Positions 12,885 through 26,994 of a stretch of 64,000 nt of DNA are shown piece by piece (position 1 is the stretch's first letter; every line of letters starts with the position of its first letter). A program made the translations under genes and the position numbers. The DNA comes from Heliocidaris tuberculata (taxonomy: Eukaryota > Echinodermata > Echinoidea > Camarodonta > Echinometridae). The notes below the pieces were generated by a model. The model saw only the letters and a program-made list of their open reading frames with translations. It did no database searches and was not told where the DNA came from. The stretch is from positions 56,781,993 through 56,845,992 of the forward strand of contig CM046832.1 of NCBI GenBank assembly GCA_025618425.1, in the 5' to 3' direction.

Positions 12885-13425
12885 GTCAGGTTCACACGAT
12901 GGGAGCTAAACTTTAAGTTTCGCTTGTATAGTTTCAAAACTTTAAGTTAACTTGTAGTTATCTTGTAGTTTCAGACCGTATGAAGGGACTTGTAGTTTCA
13001 AAACTTTGTTTACTTGTAGTTATAGAACAACAAGCGAGCTTTTGGTTAACGCCAAAACTACGAGCAGTATGTGGTCCTCCGTCGCAGTTTCAGACAGTGT
13101 GGACAGAATAAACTTTAAGTTTCGCAAGCTTGTAGTTAGCGATGAAATCGCTGTTCATGTTAAACTTCCGGGTCATACCCTTCGCACAAATTATTAACAC
13201 AGGCTCTGTACGTGTACTGTATATACACAATTGGTAGTATCTACTTCAGGTGTTAACAACAACGATCGCTCAGCTTGTAGTTTCAGAACATCGAGCATCT
13301 TTGTGTACATCTTTGACCTGTGTGTACCCTTGCCATGGTTAGTGAGTCGTTGTTTCGTTAACTTAAAGGTTCTCTAAGTTAAAGTTTCGAAGCCACAAGT
13401 CCCGTATGAACGTAGCTATTGTGTT
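12885..13425. mobile_element. Candidate inverted-repeat element with internal CTTGTAGTTTC motifs
   Basis: The left end (GTTCACACGATGGG ... AACTTTAAGTTTCG) and the inverse complement of the right end (GTTCATACGGGAC ... GAAACTTTAACTT) are similar. The interior repeats CTTGTAGTTTC or a close variant at about 12948, 12969, 12991, 13012, 13128 and 13277. The CGTATGAA motif recurs at 12977 and 13404. It could be a non-autonomous hAT-type element. Arms are imperfect, so boundaries are uncertain. Confidence 0.4.
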
Positions 13426-14867
13426 TTGACACAATGTTTTACAATAATGTTCACAAAGTCTGCATGATTGACTGCTACGCACATATCTTGAGATAAAGTT
13501 GATTCATGGTGTTTGATATGGGTTACTTGAATTGAGGCCAAGACTCAAGAGCCACTAGGTGCATCTCCATCAGCCCGAGTTGGGTTGAAGCTTGAGATTC
13601 TAGCCAGATAAGTGCTACTCAAGAAAAAAATCTGAGTTTGAAAAACCATATCTCCATCAGCCCGAGTGAGGCGATTCTAGCTTAAGCTATTGAGCATGCG
13701 CACTTCGGTCACTGTGATTTGGAGTAGACAGTATCATGAATAAATTAACCAGAGTTGAAACCCGAGTGCATCTTCACCAATGAATTAGCATTCTAATTTG
13801 CGAAATAGCATGCTATTTTAAGAGTTAAATTGATAATGTTCTGTTCAATAAAGTAAAAAATTTTTATCTACCTTAGATGTCAAAATTTTTTTTTTACATA
13901 GTTTCATATATTTCTGATGTAGTATTTCTATTTTCCAATAAACTATGCCTTCTCAGTGGGGAAATTCTTAAAGTAAAACATCATGAAGGTCTTTATAACA
14001 AAATTATATATCTGCATCATGCCAGGAAAATTCAGCAAAGAACTTACCGGGTATCTTTTAAAAGTTATTGTCTGACTCTGTTGGGGCATACGTGCATTAT
14101 TAAAACACATCTATATGTTATTCATGTTTATTTCCATATCAACTTCCTGTTTCCTGTTTTCATTGTATTCTGTATCTCATATTTTTTCTTGTACCTTTTC
14201 AGTGCCCTGAGTATTTTGTGTAATGGAAATGATGCTTTTAACCCATTGGATTCAATTTGATTTTGGGACAACATGCATTTCCCATACCATAGACTCCTGC
14301 CTGAGTTATCTTGGGCTTAGTATTCAACAGGTTAACATTTATAGCACCTTGTAAATGATTTTTTTTTTAATAACTGCCTACCCATGGTTCAACTGAAGCT
14401 CCATCCAAGCACATAAATCATTTTCAGTGTAAATAAAATGAACGCCATAGGAAGACATATTACTACAGGTTTTTCATGTAAAATTGACTCAATTAGGTAG
14501 AAAATGAGGTTACGGTGGGATGGCAGGTCCTTGGCTTGTCATACTCATTGTGTCAAAGATAATCCATCATTTCCTCATCAACATAATGATAGAAGTATTG
14601 CTGATTTACCCCTTCATACTCAAATTGTACATTTTTCTCTTTTCAGTTTATGCCTTTTCTCTTCTTTTAATTATTTCTATTTCATTATATCTTACATCAT
14701 CCCACCTACTCTCCCTTTCTCAAGGCAGTTCTCTTCCTCACTACTTTCTTCATTTATCATTTGTTTTGTGTAGTTCTTTCCTTATATTTCACACATGTTC
14801 TGTTCCTGTCATTAATTCCCCTTTTCTTCCATTCTATCTTTTTCTTCTCCCTCCCCTCTTCCCACTT
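13426..14867. other. Intergenic, one internal direct repeat
   Basis: ATCTCCATCAGCCCGAGT occurs at 13563-13580 and again 88 bp later (13651-13668), with a related CCCGAGTGCATCTTCACC at 13761. This may be a decayed element spanning about 13555-13780. The rest shows only short ORFs. Confidence 0.4.
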
Positions 14868-15145
14868 GCTCTCTCTCTCTCTCTCTCTTTCTCCCCCCTC
14901 GCTCTCTCTCTCTCTCTTTCTCCCCCCTCGCTCTCTCTCTCTCTCTTTCTCCCCCTCGCTCTCTCTCTCTCTCTTTCTCCCCCTCGCTCTCTCTCTCTCT
15001 CTCTTTCTCCCCCCTCGCTCTCTCTCTCTCTCTTTCTCCCCCTCGCTCTCTCTCTCTCTTTCTCCCCCTCGCTCTCTCTTTCTCCGCCTCGCTCTCTCTC
15101 TCTCTCTTTCTCCCCCTCGCTCTCTCTCTCTCTCTCTCTTTCTCC

Positions 15146-15201
<56 letters not shown>

Positions 15202-15203
15202 CT
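14868..15203. repeat. 28-bp CT-rich minisatellite plus (CT)n
   Basis: About ten units, each CTCGCT + (CT)n + TTCTCCCCC, with CG dinucleotides at 14901, 14930, 14958, 14986, 15017, 15045, 15071, 15091, 15119 and 15151. Spacings are 20-32 bp, most often 28. The array ends in a pure CT run (15152-15197). Long Ser/Leu/Pro ORFs across it in several frames are artefacts of composition. Confidence 0.9.
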
Positions 15204-17382
15204 CTATCTCTTTCTTACCCCTTATCCCATAGCTTGCACCTATTTTTCTGATTCATTTCAGCACTGTGATCTACACTAACCAACATGAATCTTATCAAGA
15301 CTGACATTTTGCTGTTTTCCTATTCATAATCCCCAAAAGGAACTGATCTAAATCAAACACCTAAAAAATGATAATTGATAATTCCGCACTATTCAGGAAA
15401 TAAAACTAATCCAGATCCTTTCTGGTAATGAAATATATCCACTCTTCCAAAGTTCCTTTTTCACAGAGTTTTGTTACGGAAGCACGGAACAAACCAAACG
15501 AAAGCAGACAATGGAATTCCTCAGAAATCGAAAGAGGGATCTATCAAGCATACCTGGAGGTCTTATCGCTAAGATGTATGCCACAATTGATTGAAACACT
15601 AATATCTACAATTCCCCCCTCTCCACCCCCAAAAAGGGGTCAAACCGAGCCTCCATTTACCCGTCTGGCCGGTGATACAATGCGTGTCTGGTGGTAATAT
15701 CTTCAATTCCCTCATAAATTGAATCTAGAAAGAACTTGTCTGGCAGATAATAGGGGCTGACAAGATAGCACACCAAAGAGACCACAAGGGCCAAGAAATT
15801 TGGATCACACCCACGCAACCCCCCACCCCACCCCAATTCTCATTTGTCTCGTCCAGAAAAATAAGGACAGCGTAGGGCACTGGAGAAATTGAAAAATCAA
15901 GATTTCATTCATGAAGTTCGATGCTTGCTGTGTCGTATTTCAGTTTCGTTACGCGTTCAGGCTCTGTCACTTTGGGTTCAAAGAAGGGCACTTTTGTTTT
16001 GATTTAGATGTAATATTAGAGATATTTTAATCAAATGTCTAGACTTTAACAACACTTTCACTTAATTGAGTTCTACCAGAATCAAGAAATAGCTTTCCTT
16101 ACAAAGATTTAAAGACACTGTATTGTTAACCAAAAGAAATCATTTCCACTTCAAAATCAATCATTATTTTTTAATTTATACTTGTCATTTGTGAAGAATA
16201 AGAACCAAGATCCAGATTATTCATGTTGTTGTAAGAATCTAATGACAACGTATGTATAACACTATGAATCAAGATTTACTCATTAATAGACATAGTCTGA
16301 CTGCTTTTTTATTTTCTTGAAAAAGAGAGTTTTTAGCCAAAACAAGACAAGTTTATACACCTTGGAACTACATGCTTTTGAGACATCATGTCGACTCAAC
16401 CAACCACATTCCAATCATATGATTCAAATTTTATGTTTGTATCTGGAAGCATTAACACTTGAACATAAAATAACATGATCATGAAAGCTAGGCTATCTAA
16501 AAGCTTGTGATCATAAAACTTGTTATCAAAATACACAAACCGTCTGCATGCATTGAAAACGAGGAATTTCAACAGTCTGCTGTTTTTAAAGGAAATTTTT
16601 CAATTTTTAAAAATCCCTTTTATTACAATTGCCCCCCCCTCCCCCTCCTCGTCCCATCTCACTCTCTCCCTCTCTCTCCCTCTCTCTCCCTGTCTCTCTC
16701 TCCCTCCTACCTTCTCTCTCTGCCTCTCTGTCTCTCTGTCTCTCTTTCCATGTTGGACCACAAATACCATCACATAAAGGTAATACAAAAGTTGGCATAA
16801 CTTGATTGTTTATGAGAAAAACTATCCAGAGCATATTACTTACAGCAAGAAATAACCTTCCAATTTCTTTTTTGCAGTATGTATTCAAGCAATATAAGAG
16901 AGGGGCAGGTGGCAGATGGGAGGACGAAATAGCAAACGAAGATCTCTAAACCAAGTCTCTCATCTTGGCAGATAAGGTTTCATACCAGAGTGGTTAAAGG
17001 GGGATGATCATCTCTACATCCTATAGAGCCTAGGATCCTCCGGTCTTGGGTCAATTCAAGAGTCACTTCTGATCCTCTCTCTATCTCTCCGTCAGTCTTA
17101 TACTTTCTGTTGTTTGCTCACAGAAGATAACCACAAGTTTATTTTTATTTTTTTCAAAGATGCCATCCATGCCCCCCCCCCCCACACACACACATCTGCT
17201 ATACCATACCCCACATGCATCACATTTTTCTTTGTCCTCTGTTACTCAGTTCTATTTAAGGTTTTGGAAAATAATCTAATTATATTACTTGGGAATTCTT
17301 ACATAAGAATATAAATCATAGCCAAAAATCTTTTGTACAACACCCAAAAAATGTTAAGTTTCATTTTCTTACTTTAACAACT

Positions 17383-17423
<41 letters not shown>

Positions 17424-19833
17424 TAAAAGGCATTCCTTCTCAGGAGAACTGATGGAATTAACCTCAACCTCATCAGAGTTTTCATTCATCGTATATCACA
17501 TGGGTGTGGTCTAGAAACCTTATTATTCATACATAGGGGACATATTCACCGGATTAATTCAAAATGTCTTCAACGAAACTCACTGATCACAAAGGATTAC
17601 TTGGCACAGATTTCAAGTTTGATATGACTGCACAAACTCATAAATCATTATTCTATCAATAAAGAAATGAAGGATGAAATGTCATTTGACCAAATACTCA
17701 GAAGACTATAGAGCCCATGCATCCTCAACTAATTTTCCTATTTCCATCATATCTGAAAGTATCACATTAAATTTTAGCTGATCATTTTTAAAGAATTTAT
17801 CATTTTATCAACAACAAACAAATGATTTTTTTTTCATAAACTGACCTTATCATTTATGATACATGGGGTCAATGAAGATTTGACTGGGATTCAAATAAGC
17901 ATGCATCTGCTTATATCATTCATTTTCAACAAATGCCTCAGACGATTTCACTACAATCATTTGTAATAATCAAAGTTTGTTAAAACTGCTACAGTATTTT
18001 TTTCTTTTGCTAATATTATGCAGTTTAAAAAAGTTCACCAACTGACTATGCTCAACAAACCTTCTAAGTTGAATATGCCCATTGATTACTCATACCTTGT
18101 AATAATTTCTCATATTTCCAACAAAACAAAACAAAAAAAAAAAAAAGGAGAAGAAATTAACTGTAAGAAAATTTCAATTCTATATCATATCACTAGGCTA
18201 CTGTACCTCACAACTGGATGATTATCCAGAAAAGTTTGGAATCATGTTAAGCAAAAATGCAGAATGGATACTGACGACTTCCTGAAACTATGTATCACCA
18301 GGAAAAGGATCTAAATGACAAGAAAGATCAAATGATTTCCATGAAACTACTGAAAACACACCTTCTGACGTTTACTCCCACTTTCACTTCCTCCTAAGAA
18401 GTGCTACCACTTCCTCTGGATTGAAAAAAAAAAAAAAATCCAGAATGGTGAATCCATTAGTTGACAAGCCCATCAGAGCAGAACTGTCATAAACACCTAC
18501 ACTCTAATTGAAGACAAGGAAACTCAAAAGAAATTCTGAAATTAATCAAAATTTTACTTTAATACCAGATTTGCCTCATTACCCAGGCAGGAGAGCATTT
18601 TCATACCATGATGTCAGCATTCAGAATAAAAATAGAGTGGCTGCTTGCACTTCTGTATTTATAGAAAGCTGAAGACAATACCAGATGAGAAATAGGAAGG
18701 TATCAATTTGTTCCAGATCATTATTATCATTAGATAATCATTACCATTATTAGATCACTGTTCATTTTGAAAGATTGTGTCAAAAGTCATCTAACTGATG
18801 ACTCTAAAGATACTTAAGAAGCCCCTGTAAACTAGAAATAAAATTCCAATCCAATTATAAATTAATTTTGTCAACAAGAAATGCATTTTTAAAGAGGGAC
18901 ATCTTGTTTGAGGTTCTTTCATAAAATATCCAATCTTTTAAATTTGTATTTATAATAAATATACTGTTCAAAAGAAAATTGTGAAAAGTCCACACCAGCT
19001 CATGTTAAGCTAAATGAATTTTTTTTTTTTTTTTTTTTTTTTGCAATCAATCTATTTAAAAAAATTGAAGAGTTTTAGCTACATAATGTTGTTATTTGGA
19101 TGACACACTGTGTCCTTGTTAATGAGGGGACACAGCATCTGACAATATTACTGTCCTGTACATCAGGTTGTACCCTCAAAACTGTTCTTTTTCAATGTTT
19201 TATCCCTTCCCTCTCCCCCTGTACCAAGGGAGTATATCCTGGTTTATACAATAGTTGTTATCCTGCCAACAGAATGACAACGCATATTGTTTAATTCATT
19301 TCTGAGAACAATACTTCATGATGCGTATATGGTGATGGAAAGTTAGTGACGCGGTATGGAGGGGTGCTCAACTTGGAACCTTGATAGGAGGTTGGACCTG
19401 TTGAATGTCAGTGTGGTTAGTTAAAAAAGATGTAAAAATGTGAGGATTAGTCATTCTGGCTAGATGAGTATATTGTGAATTGAAATTTATTCCCCTGAAT
19501 GTTCTTCAAAATAAAATCAGTCTTTAAAATTGACGATACATATATTCAAATAAAAATCTGTACGTACAATTGAAACACGAAGATACATGTATATGAATGA
19601 AAACGACACACTATGAATGTTGTACATGTACTTCACAAGAGCATCTTAATATTTGAAACTGGAAGAATTCAAGGGTATACACACACAGTGAACTTGCGAT
19701 TAGGTAGCTAAAAACAAGTCAATAGGGCTGTATATTTGCAATGTCATAGCATTTTGCTGTCCATATGGTGTCAAATATCTCTGCTTGGTACAAAAAGCAG
19801 AGGATTATCCAACCAAAGGGCAAATGCATCAAA
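15204..19833. other. Intergenic with simple repeats
   Basis: Contents: a CT-rich tract at 16630-16748, poly-C plus (CA)n at 17172-17192, a 32-nt poly-A at 17388-17419, a small A15 hairpin-like site near 18410-18450, and a 24-nt poly-T at 19019-19042. No ORF encodes a recognisable domain. Confidence 0.6.
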
Positions 19834-19900
19834 TTGATTTTGAACCCGGGACATGCTAGTTACAAAACCAATTCTCTACCACTGAGCCATCTATTATTCC
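19834..19900 (-). pseudogene. Degenerate tRNA-like sequence, minus strand
   Basis: Minus strand: TGGCTCAGTGGTAGAG matches a tRNA A box (about 19878-19893), and the B-box-like GGGTTCAAAATC lies at 19838-19849. TTTTGTAA between them resembles a Thr (TGT) anticodon loop. The B box departs from consensus (RANNC spacing) and the acceptor stem is not evident. It could be a tRNA pseudogene or SINE head. Confidence 0.45.
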
Positions 19901-20289
19901 TAATGAACTCATCTTTTTAAGCATATTAAACATACAACAGCCCTATTAAAATGTCAACACAAAAAACATTCAAAGTGTAGTCTGTGGATATAATCAAACG
20001 ATTGGGAAAAAATTCTGATCATTCATGTCATGTTATGAACTACCTGGTTTTAATTTGACACCGTCTTTCAAAAAAGCCTGGTGGTTTACATCAGACTGAC
20101 ATTAAGGTTGTGATGGAGGTTGAGCAATGAGTCTTCTAAACCTTGATGACATCTGCTTGTTGGATACATGGTTAATACAGAAACAAAGTTACAAAATATG
20201 GAAAAAAATAGTCACAAGGATGTCATTCCAGATACCATGTCTTGATATGTCAGTGGTTAGGAATCTAAAATCCTACAACACTGCAATGA

Positions 20290-20535
20290 CACATACTCCA
20301 GCGAGTTTTCAGCTGTCAATTTCCTACACCAGCCTAATTCCTAACTTCAAGCTTGGACCAAACATTCTACCCTAGCCCTAGCCCTAACCCTAAGCCTAAA
20401 ACTAATTTAAAATCCAAACTGCAACCCAAACCCTATATCTTTGATGAAATAAAGCCCAAAGCAATTGTCTCTGGAGCTAATGTCAGATCATCCCTACAAC
20501 ATCCAATTAGTCCTAGGGACCATTTTTCCTGTTCT
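20290..20535. repeat. Interspersed repeat with CCCTAG/CCCTAA module, copy 1
   Basis: Degenerate CCCTAGCCCTAGCCCTAACCCTAAGCC (20372-20398, written here only as its hexamer theme) is followed by AACCCAAACCCTATAT..GATGAAATAAAGC, CTCTGGAGCTAATGTCAGATCAT. The same order of blocks occurs at 57840-57960 and 63300-63420. It is therefore a dispersed family, not a telomere remnant. Confidence 0.6.
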
Positions 20536-21067
20536 TTCATTCAAATAACAACTGTCACCCTAACCTTACTGAGATTAAATGCTTTACAGACCTCCTGATG
20601 CCAAGATCCTGCAAGAATTAAAAGAAGTGATCTAAAGTCTAAGTTAGTGGCAGACTTTTCTAACTTGAGTGTACACCAACTTCTTATAAATGCAATTATA
20701 CATATATACAATTAGGGACTCAAGGAAGAAGAGCTGTAATTTGTTGGTACAACTGAAACAGACTATCTGATGTGCTTGTATTCTTAATTAGAATCACATC
20801 ATATCAATGGATGATGCACTCGGGTTATTTAAAAAACATATTTTCTTGCTCTCTAAAATGGTTCTCAACTATGCATGTACGTGTGTGTGTGTATATATAT
20901 ATATACAAATGTCATCAGTGCTAATTTTAAAAAGTACTAATTGTCTCTTACCCTTTCTATAATAGAAACTGTCAAATTCAGAGAAAGGGGTATGCATGAT
21001 TTTGTCTGAGCTTATACCTATACATGTATCTATCATTGACATTCTTACCACTCTGTATAAAGGCATA
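20536..21067. other. Intergenic, short (TG)/(TA) microsatellite
   Basis: GTGTGTGTGTATATATATATAT at about 20881-20904. Nothing else supported. Confidence 0.5.
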
Positions 21068-21259
21068 TAATGTAAAGCCAAAATTTTTTGCATGCATGAA
21101 ACTTTCGTGAATTCTCCGAGTGGTCGAGATTCGCGAAAGTTTCATTCCGCGAAATAATAAAATCACAATTAAAACAACATAAAATTATTGCAATTCGTGA
21201 AAGGTTCTTGCTAAAATTGGCTGTCATTAATAATTTGCGAAAGTTTTTGTTTTACAGTA
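21068..21259. mobile_element. Short TA-flanked inverted-repeat element (MITE), copy 1
   Basis: The left end TAATGTAAAGCCAAAATTTT mirrors the right end (inverse complement TACTGTAAAACAAAAACTTT). The interior carries CGCGAAAGTTTC and related CGCGAA motifs in both orientations. The same style of end (TACTGTA... CGCG) is seen at 41265-41525. Length 192 bp with no coding capacity. It is likely mobilised by a Tc1/mariner-type transposase; that is inference from the TA ends. Confidence 0.55.
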
Positions 21260-21426
21260 TTCCAAAACATCCCCTTCATTCCTTCCCTTATTCATAATAA
21301 GACAGATTGCACTTGCTTGGCTTTTATGCATAAATAATGACTTTCATCTCCACATATCAATCATATTTGGAAAAAAAATGACTTCTCTCTTAGTATTATC
21401 ACCCCAAATAACAAATACATTTTATC

Positions 21427-21494
21427 TGTTTGGAGCCAGAAGGGCGTTAACTCTGTGTTAAAGTATAGAGTTAATGCCCTTCTGGCTCCAAACA
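21427..21494. repeat. Foldback (hairpin) element, copy 1
   Basis: Arms 21427-21454 and 21467-21494 (28 nt each) are inverse complements with one G/A difference, around a 12-nt loop. The arm core is TTTGGAGCCAGAAGGGC. A homologous hairpin with 34-nt arms is at 36148-36230 and a decayed one at 36886-36956. Confidence 0.8.
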
Positions 21495-24400
21495 AACAAT
21501 ATCATCTTTGCCCCGCGTCTGTAAAAATATTCTTTATACTCAGCTTTGTATCAATAATTAAGCAGACGTTTGACCTGTTAACCTCATAAAAGTTGGATGA
21601 TATAATTTTCACACTTTTTTTTTTTTTTTTTTTACATCAGATCGAAATGACATCACAGGCTTAGGAGGGCAACATGGTGCTGTGCGAGTGAATCAACGGA
21701 AACTTGAACTCTCTTGACCTTTATGCAACATTGATGAGAAACCTCCTTTCATTCCGTAAGTCTTTTATGAGTACTCTTGCTTTTTAAAGAGAAGGTTAAA
21801 CAGGGTTTGCCTTATTTGATGAAAACAATATTCCCTGATTTTTCCCTGATGGCGTTTCAAAATTCCAGGATCATGAAAGGAGGCATTTTACACACCACAG
21901 TTACCATAAAGTTGCCTAAGTTACCATAGCCAATCACCCAGTGGATATGAAATATAGGGTACTGAGGACTGTCTTTTGGGGCCAATTAAATTCTCTGATT
22001 TCCCCCCTGATTGGAGCGATTTTTCTCAATTCCCCAAGTCTCCCCCCCCCCCCCCCCCCCCCCCCCCGACTGTGAAAAAGGGAACTCATTTTCCCGGCTT
22101 TTCCCTGATTTCCAAGATAGCTGGGAACACAAATAATGATGAGTCAAAACATAGTGATATAACATGATACACAATCAGAGATAGAAAAATACCATGAAAC
22201 TTTGAGAAGCTATGACAAAGATGGGGGGAATGGCTTCAACCTAATCTGAGTTGATGTGCATGAAACTATTTTGACATTTTCATGTTAGCTGGATAATATT
22301 TTGTGGTGAGGTCTCACCAGGGGTAGTGTAAGTTATCCTACTTCATCACAGAAGGGGTCTCCATTTATGAAATACCCGTCTTCAAATGACCTCATTATAA
22401 ACCCCAAATTAGTGGTACAAAAAAGTCTTCCATTTGGTATCCACACATCATAAGTCATATCCTTTGTTTTGTTTTCCTCATTTTTCAAATACCTGGTATG
22501 TGACTTCACATTTGCATGTTTGTTTTTGTTAAATAGAGCCAAAATAAGTTTGAGGAATTGTATTGATTTCTACATAAACACACATAAAAAAAAACTAATG
22601 TCAGATATAGATCTTGTCTTAATTTTGATCAATGTTGACATTTGATAGAAATGAAATTGTTTTCATTTGTTCTTTGAGTTCCCAATAAAAACTTTGCTTT
22701 TCAGTAATTTTCATTAATATGTGAAACAAATTGTACACTTTTAAATAGGGAATAAATTTGAAACATAAATTCAAACTTTCAATTTAATTGTAATTGGCAT
22801 CCACAAAGTCATTTCTGAAATTGTTCGTTAGAATAACCACTTTACCATCTTCTTATGGTATCCTCCAGCCCTTGCTTGCATCATCATATTAATGTCTAGG
22901 GATAATCTAAATAAGCTTATTTTTAAGCCCACTGAATGAGAAATAAACCTTAAGTGAAAATATTTATTTTCAAATAGCAAAAAGCTATTCAAAAGTGAGT
23001 ACAGTGATGGATGAAACAGGAAAAAAAGTCAACAATTTGAAAGATCATTGCACTTGCACATAATGCTCTACATCTAACAAAAATAAATGCATTCCTCATA
23101 TATCAACTGAGATCAACCTTTATAATGTATAATAACATATTTAAAATAATAACTGTGTAAACATCCATTGTGCTTAGCCTATGTCCCTTTCCCATTCCAA
23201 AATAGGAAGTAAAAAATGCTTTTGAAAATGAAGGGGGTTGACCTACCTTACTTCTGTTGTATTTGTGGGAAAAAAAACTTTACTCAGAAATATTTTGCCC
23301 TAGGGAAATAATTTCTCAATAAATAGTTATTTCGTAGGTCATGCATGTTTTGTGCCTTTGCAAATATTATTTTCTACAAAGGTTTCAGGAATTGAAAGGA
23401 AAGAATAAAGATTGTTTGTCAATGTCTTTTGAGAGTTTGGAAGAACAATTCTGAATGTGCCTGGAATGACTAATCTTTTGTTTATGTATAAGATATTCAA
23501 AACAATAAAGGTTTAAAGGTAGTACACAGTGTTGGTAAAAGTTCAAGGGTATAACAGACTTCCATCATTTTCTCATTTTTGACACACTTATGAGATTAGA
23601 GCACGACTCCTGAAAATTTGATTTGAAATGCCAGCATTTTTGAGAAATTACATGTTTAGTGTTGATTCTTAGGCCTTATCTGTCATCAGGATACAGGCTA
23701 CTATGTATTTACAGCCAGTTTACTTAAATATCAATTTCTAATGGATGAAATTGTTTCCAAATCCACAATTCACATAAGGCTCTATTCATGTTGTTTTTAA
23801 AGTTTTGTTTTTATTTATTTTTTTGTTCTTTGATGAGTTAAACACGACAAGGAAAACAAAATTTTCACTATATCTATGACCTTGACCAACACTACTATCT
23901 TTAAAGATTGTTTTGAAAATAAGATCTATACAAATTGTACTTGTATATCATTCATTTTTCCCTTCCTTTTTTCATTTGCTGTGAGGTTAGCAAATGTTTG
24001 TTATAATGACAAAAGGATGTACTTTGATCTAGTATGTCAAGAAACTGACTACAAACACCAATGCAAACCATGATCATGATGACACTATGTTCTGAAATGT
24101 CAGAAATTCTGTTCTTAGAAGGTGCGTCTCACATATAAAAATAATACGGCTATTTGTTGAAGCAAAAGTAGACATATAGGTAAATATTAAAGTCAAGAAG
24201 TCAAACAAAGAAGAAGTAGAATGTACATTACTCTATTTTAAGAGACCAAGCAGCTATGTTATGTATGATGATTGATGATTTATCACACATTATGTAGGAT
24301 CAGACTCAAGTGGATAACTAGCTATACTCTAATATCTGCACATATCCTGTACAAATTTTACCTTAAACTTAGATGTAATTGTAATTTTCTCCCCCCCCCC

Positions 24401-26300
24401 CCCCCCCCCCACCTCTCTCTCTCTCTTCTCCCTTTTCTTTCTCTATTTTCTTTCTGGAAAAGTATTGACCCACATGCACTTATGAGGTATGTCTGCCCAA
24501 TGAATGCAACCCAAATCCTAAAACACACTATTATTCTCATCAAATCAACAACCATAACTGTTTACATTGTGACATGATATCCTTTTGAATGACTCATGCT
24601 GAATATGATATGATAAAGATAAGGTCATTAAACTTCAATCTACTTTATGCTACAGAAAGCAAAAAGAAAGGGGGGGGGGGGGAGAAGAAAACAAACTAGC
24701 CCACTCTCTAAAATGTTAAGATCAAGCTCAAATCAAATTTGGAAAATTGCATATTTTTCACTTTATCATGTAAAAGATTTTTCTAATGCCCAGAAACCAT
24801 GAATGCCAAAACAGGCATAATTTGTCCCATAAACCAGCTACTATAAACATTTCATGTGCAAAAAAGAAGACATTCAAAAAGAAGTAGGCCACTGGAGCTT
24901 TTTCAAATCACAAATACAATACTCAACCTGACAGTAATATTTAGATCGTATAAGGCCTCACAATTACCTTTAAAGAGAAAGTTGAGTTCTGGGAAGGGTG
25001 AAAAATAATTTATAAACTTTCTCATTTCTTTTATGTTAGTTTGGAAGAAGATTGTAGAAGAAATATCCCCTAAAAAGGATTGCTCCTAAAATGCCCTCAT
25101 ATTTGAAATAAGACGAGAAATAGCTGAAGTTTTCAGGATGAACAATCATGCCACATATCTGTGCAGTCCCATATACCCATTTCTGTGTGCATTGCATGTG
25201 CATTTCAGCAAGATTGCATCAATTTCTTATCATGTTGATGATTCCAAAACCTCACAGTATACACCAATTCTTATATAGACATGATCAACCTTTCCCAGTT
25301 GCTTTGAGACAGTTTCTTTCACAATGTAATCACATAACCAGAACTCAACTTTATCTTTAAGTATAAAGGTGAGAGTGACGCAGGCTTTGTACAACATGTT
25401 TCCTATGTTCTCAGCCCCATGTCCCGCCTTTCCTTGGAACATAAAATGTTAGATCTTGTGATAAATATAGGACTTTTACAACATTTTCATAACTTAGGAA
25501 AAAGTGATAAAAATCTTTACAAAGACTCACCTGCAGAAGGTAGGGCAAGTTGAAGGAGTTGAGAAATCATGCACATGTGAAGAGAAAAGAAAAATAAACA
25601 CTGTCAAAGAATATAGTTACAGTTATTCTCCAAATCAAGAAAGCAAAGAAATTTCAATAAATGACAAAATGAATTCTCATTTTTTTGTTATTTATACTCC
25701 TTCATTAATGATTCATAATGATAAACAAGAACTTGATTACTGAAAAAAAGGGTTCTGACATGTTCTCCCTTTTCTATGTTTCATCAAAATAAGACAGTGC
25801 AATCTGTGAGTTCATATTCATTTGTCTTTTATACAGACACAGATGACAAACTGACAAATCAGAAATGCTATTTTAATCCACATTTCATGACTTCTACAAT
25901 CATTAACAATGGCACTCATCTATGTTCTCAAGGGGCAAAGAGGCTGACACCTTTTACTGGTCAAGGCAAGAATGTTCAGTCAGACTTTACTTTTTGGCAA
26001 ACTGTCAGGAAAATTTGAGCGATAATAACCAAAAAATAAAGAGTTTAGCATGACAAAGCAAAGAAAATAGTTATTCTATTTTGAGCAATTTGCTTAGGAA
26101 TGCCAAAGTGACCATAAAAATTGAAAGAAAAACAGGATTTTATTAATGATATGGTATGCAAAGAATGCAGACATCTTCACACCCAGATTAAATAGCGGAA
26201 ATCACTGTCTTACGAACTAAGAAAAGTAACATATTTTTCACCTCAATTTATGAGGCAAAAAATTGAAAAACGAAAGCTCATTTCACCATCACGTCCCCCT
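21495..26300. other. Intergenic with simple repeats
   Basis: Contents: poly-T (21616-21633), a 26-nt poly-C (22042-22067), a 20-nt poly-C leading into CT repeats (24391-24425), and a 13-nt poly-G (24670-24682). Short ORFs here carry no recognisable domain. Confidence 0.6.
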
Positions 26301-26397
26301 TCCTCCTCCTCCTCTCTCTCTCCCTCTACACCTCTTCCCCCTCCCTCTCTCTCTCTCTCTCTCCCTCTCTCTCTCTCTCTCCCTCTACACCTCTTCC

Positions 26398-26438
<41 letters not shown>

Positions 26439-26490
26439 TCTCTTTCCCTCTCCCTTTCTATCCCCCTCTTTCCTCTCTATTTCTCTAGAA
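26301..26490. repeat. CT-rich compound microsatellite with duplicated segment
   Basis: The segment CCCTCTACACCTCTTCCCCC followed by CT dinucleotides occurs twice (26321 and 26380), then a long CT run to about 26455. Composition-driven ORFs overlap it and are ignored. Confidence 0.85.
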
Positions 26491-26994
26491 AAGAAGAACG
26501 AGTCTCCATACTTTTGTAACAATGCTTTGTCGTAGCTGGAAAAAATGCAGGTCATATTTTATTACCTACGTGTGTGACTGCCTTGAAGGGAAATTGCCCC
26601 ATAATTCACCATAAATTACAAATATTTCGAAGCGTTCTGAAATCAAACACTTGGTAGAGAGGGAGAAATCAAAGAAAGTGGGGTACAGGTTCAAAGTCAT
26701 CTAGGTAATTCCGAAGTGAAATGAAGAGAGATACAAAAAGCAAGACAAACAGACGAAAGAAATCAAGAAAGAAACACATTTTTAACAAGTGAATGAGTAA
26801 ATTACGCAATGCGTAATAAATGTCCCCGCCGGAAGTGCAGATCTGTGGAAATTAACTAGCCTGAACCTTAAAACTTCAGTGAAAAACTTTAGTGAATAAA
26901 ATAATAATGTTACTGCATGCAAAAGAAGAGAATACCAACAATGCATGTATACAACTGAAATATAAAACATGAAAACATTATGAACCTTCAGCCA

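Noticed and set aside
14520..15279. Long overlapping ORFs (up to 243 codons) in two frames
   Set aside because: They translate the CT minisatellite into Ser/Leu/Pro runs in several frames at once; no domain, no splice context.
20372..20400. Interstitial telomere
   Set aside because: The CCCTAA-like units are few and degenerate, and the flanking sequence recurs at two other sites, so it belongs to a dispersed repeat.
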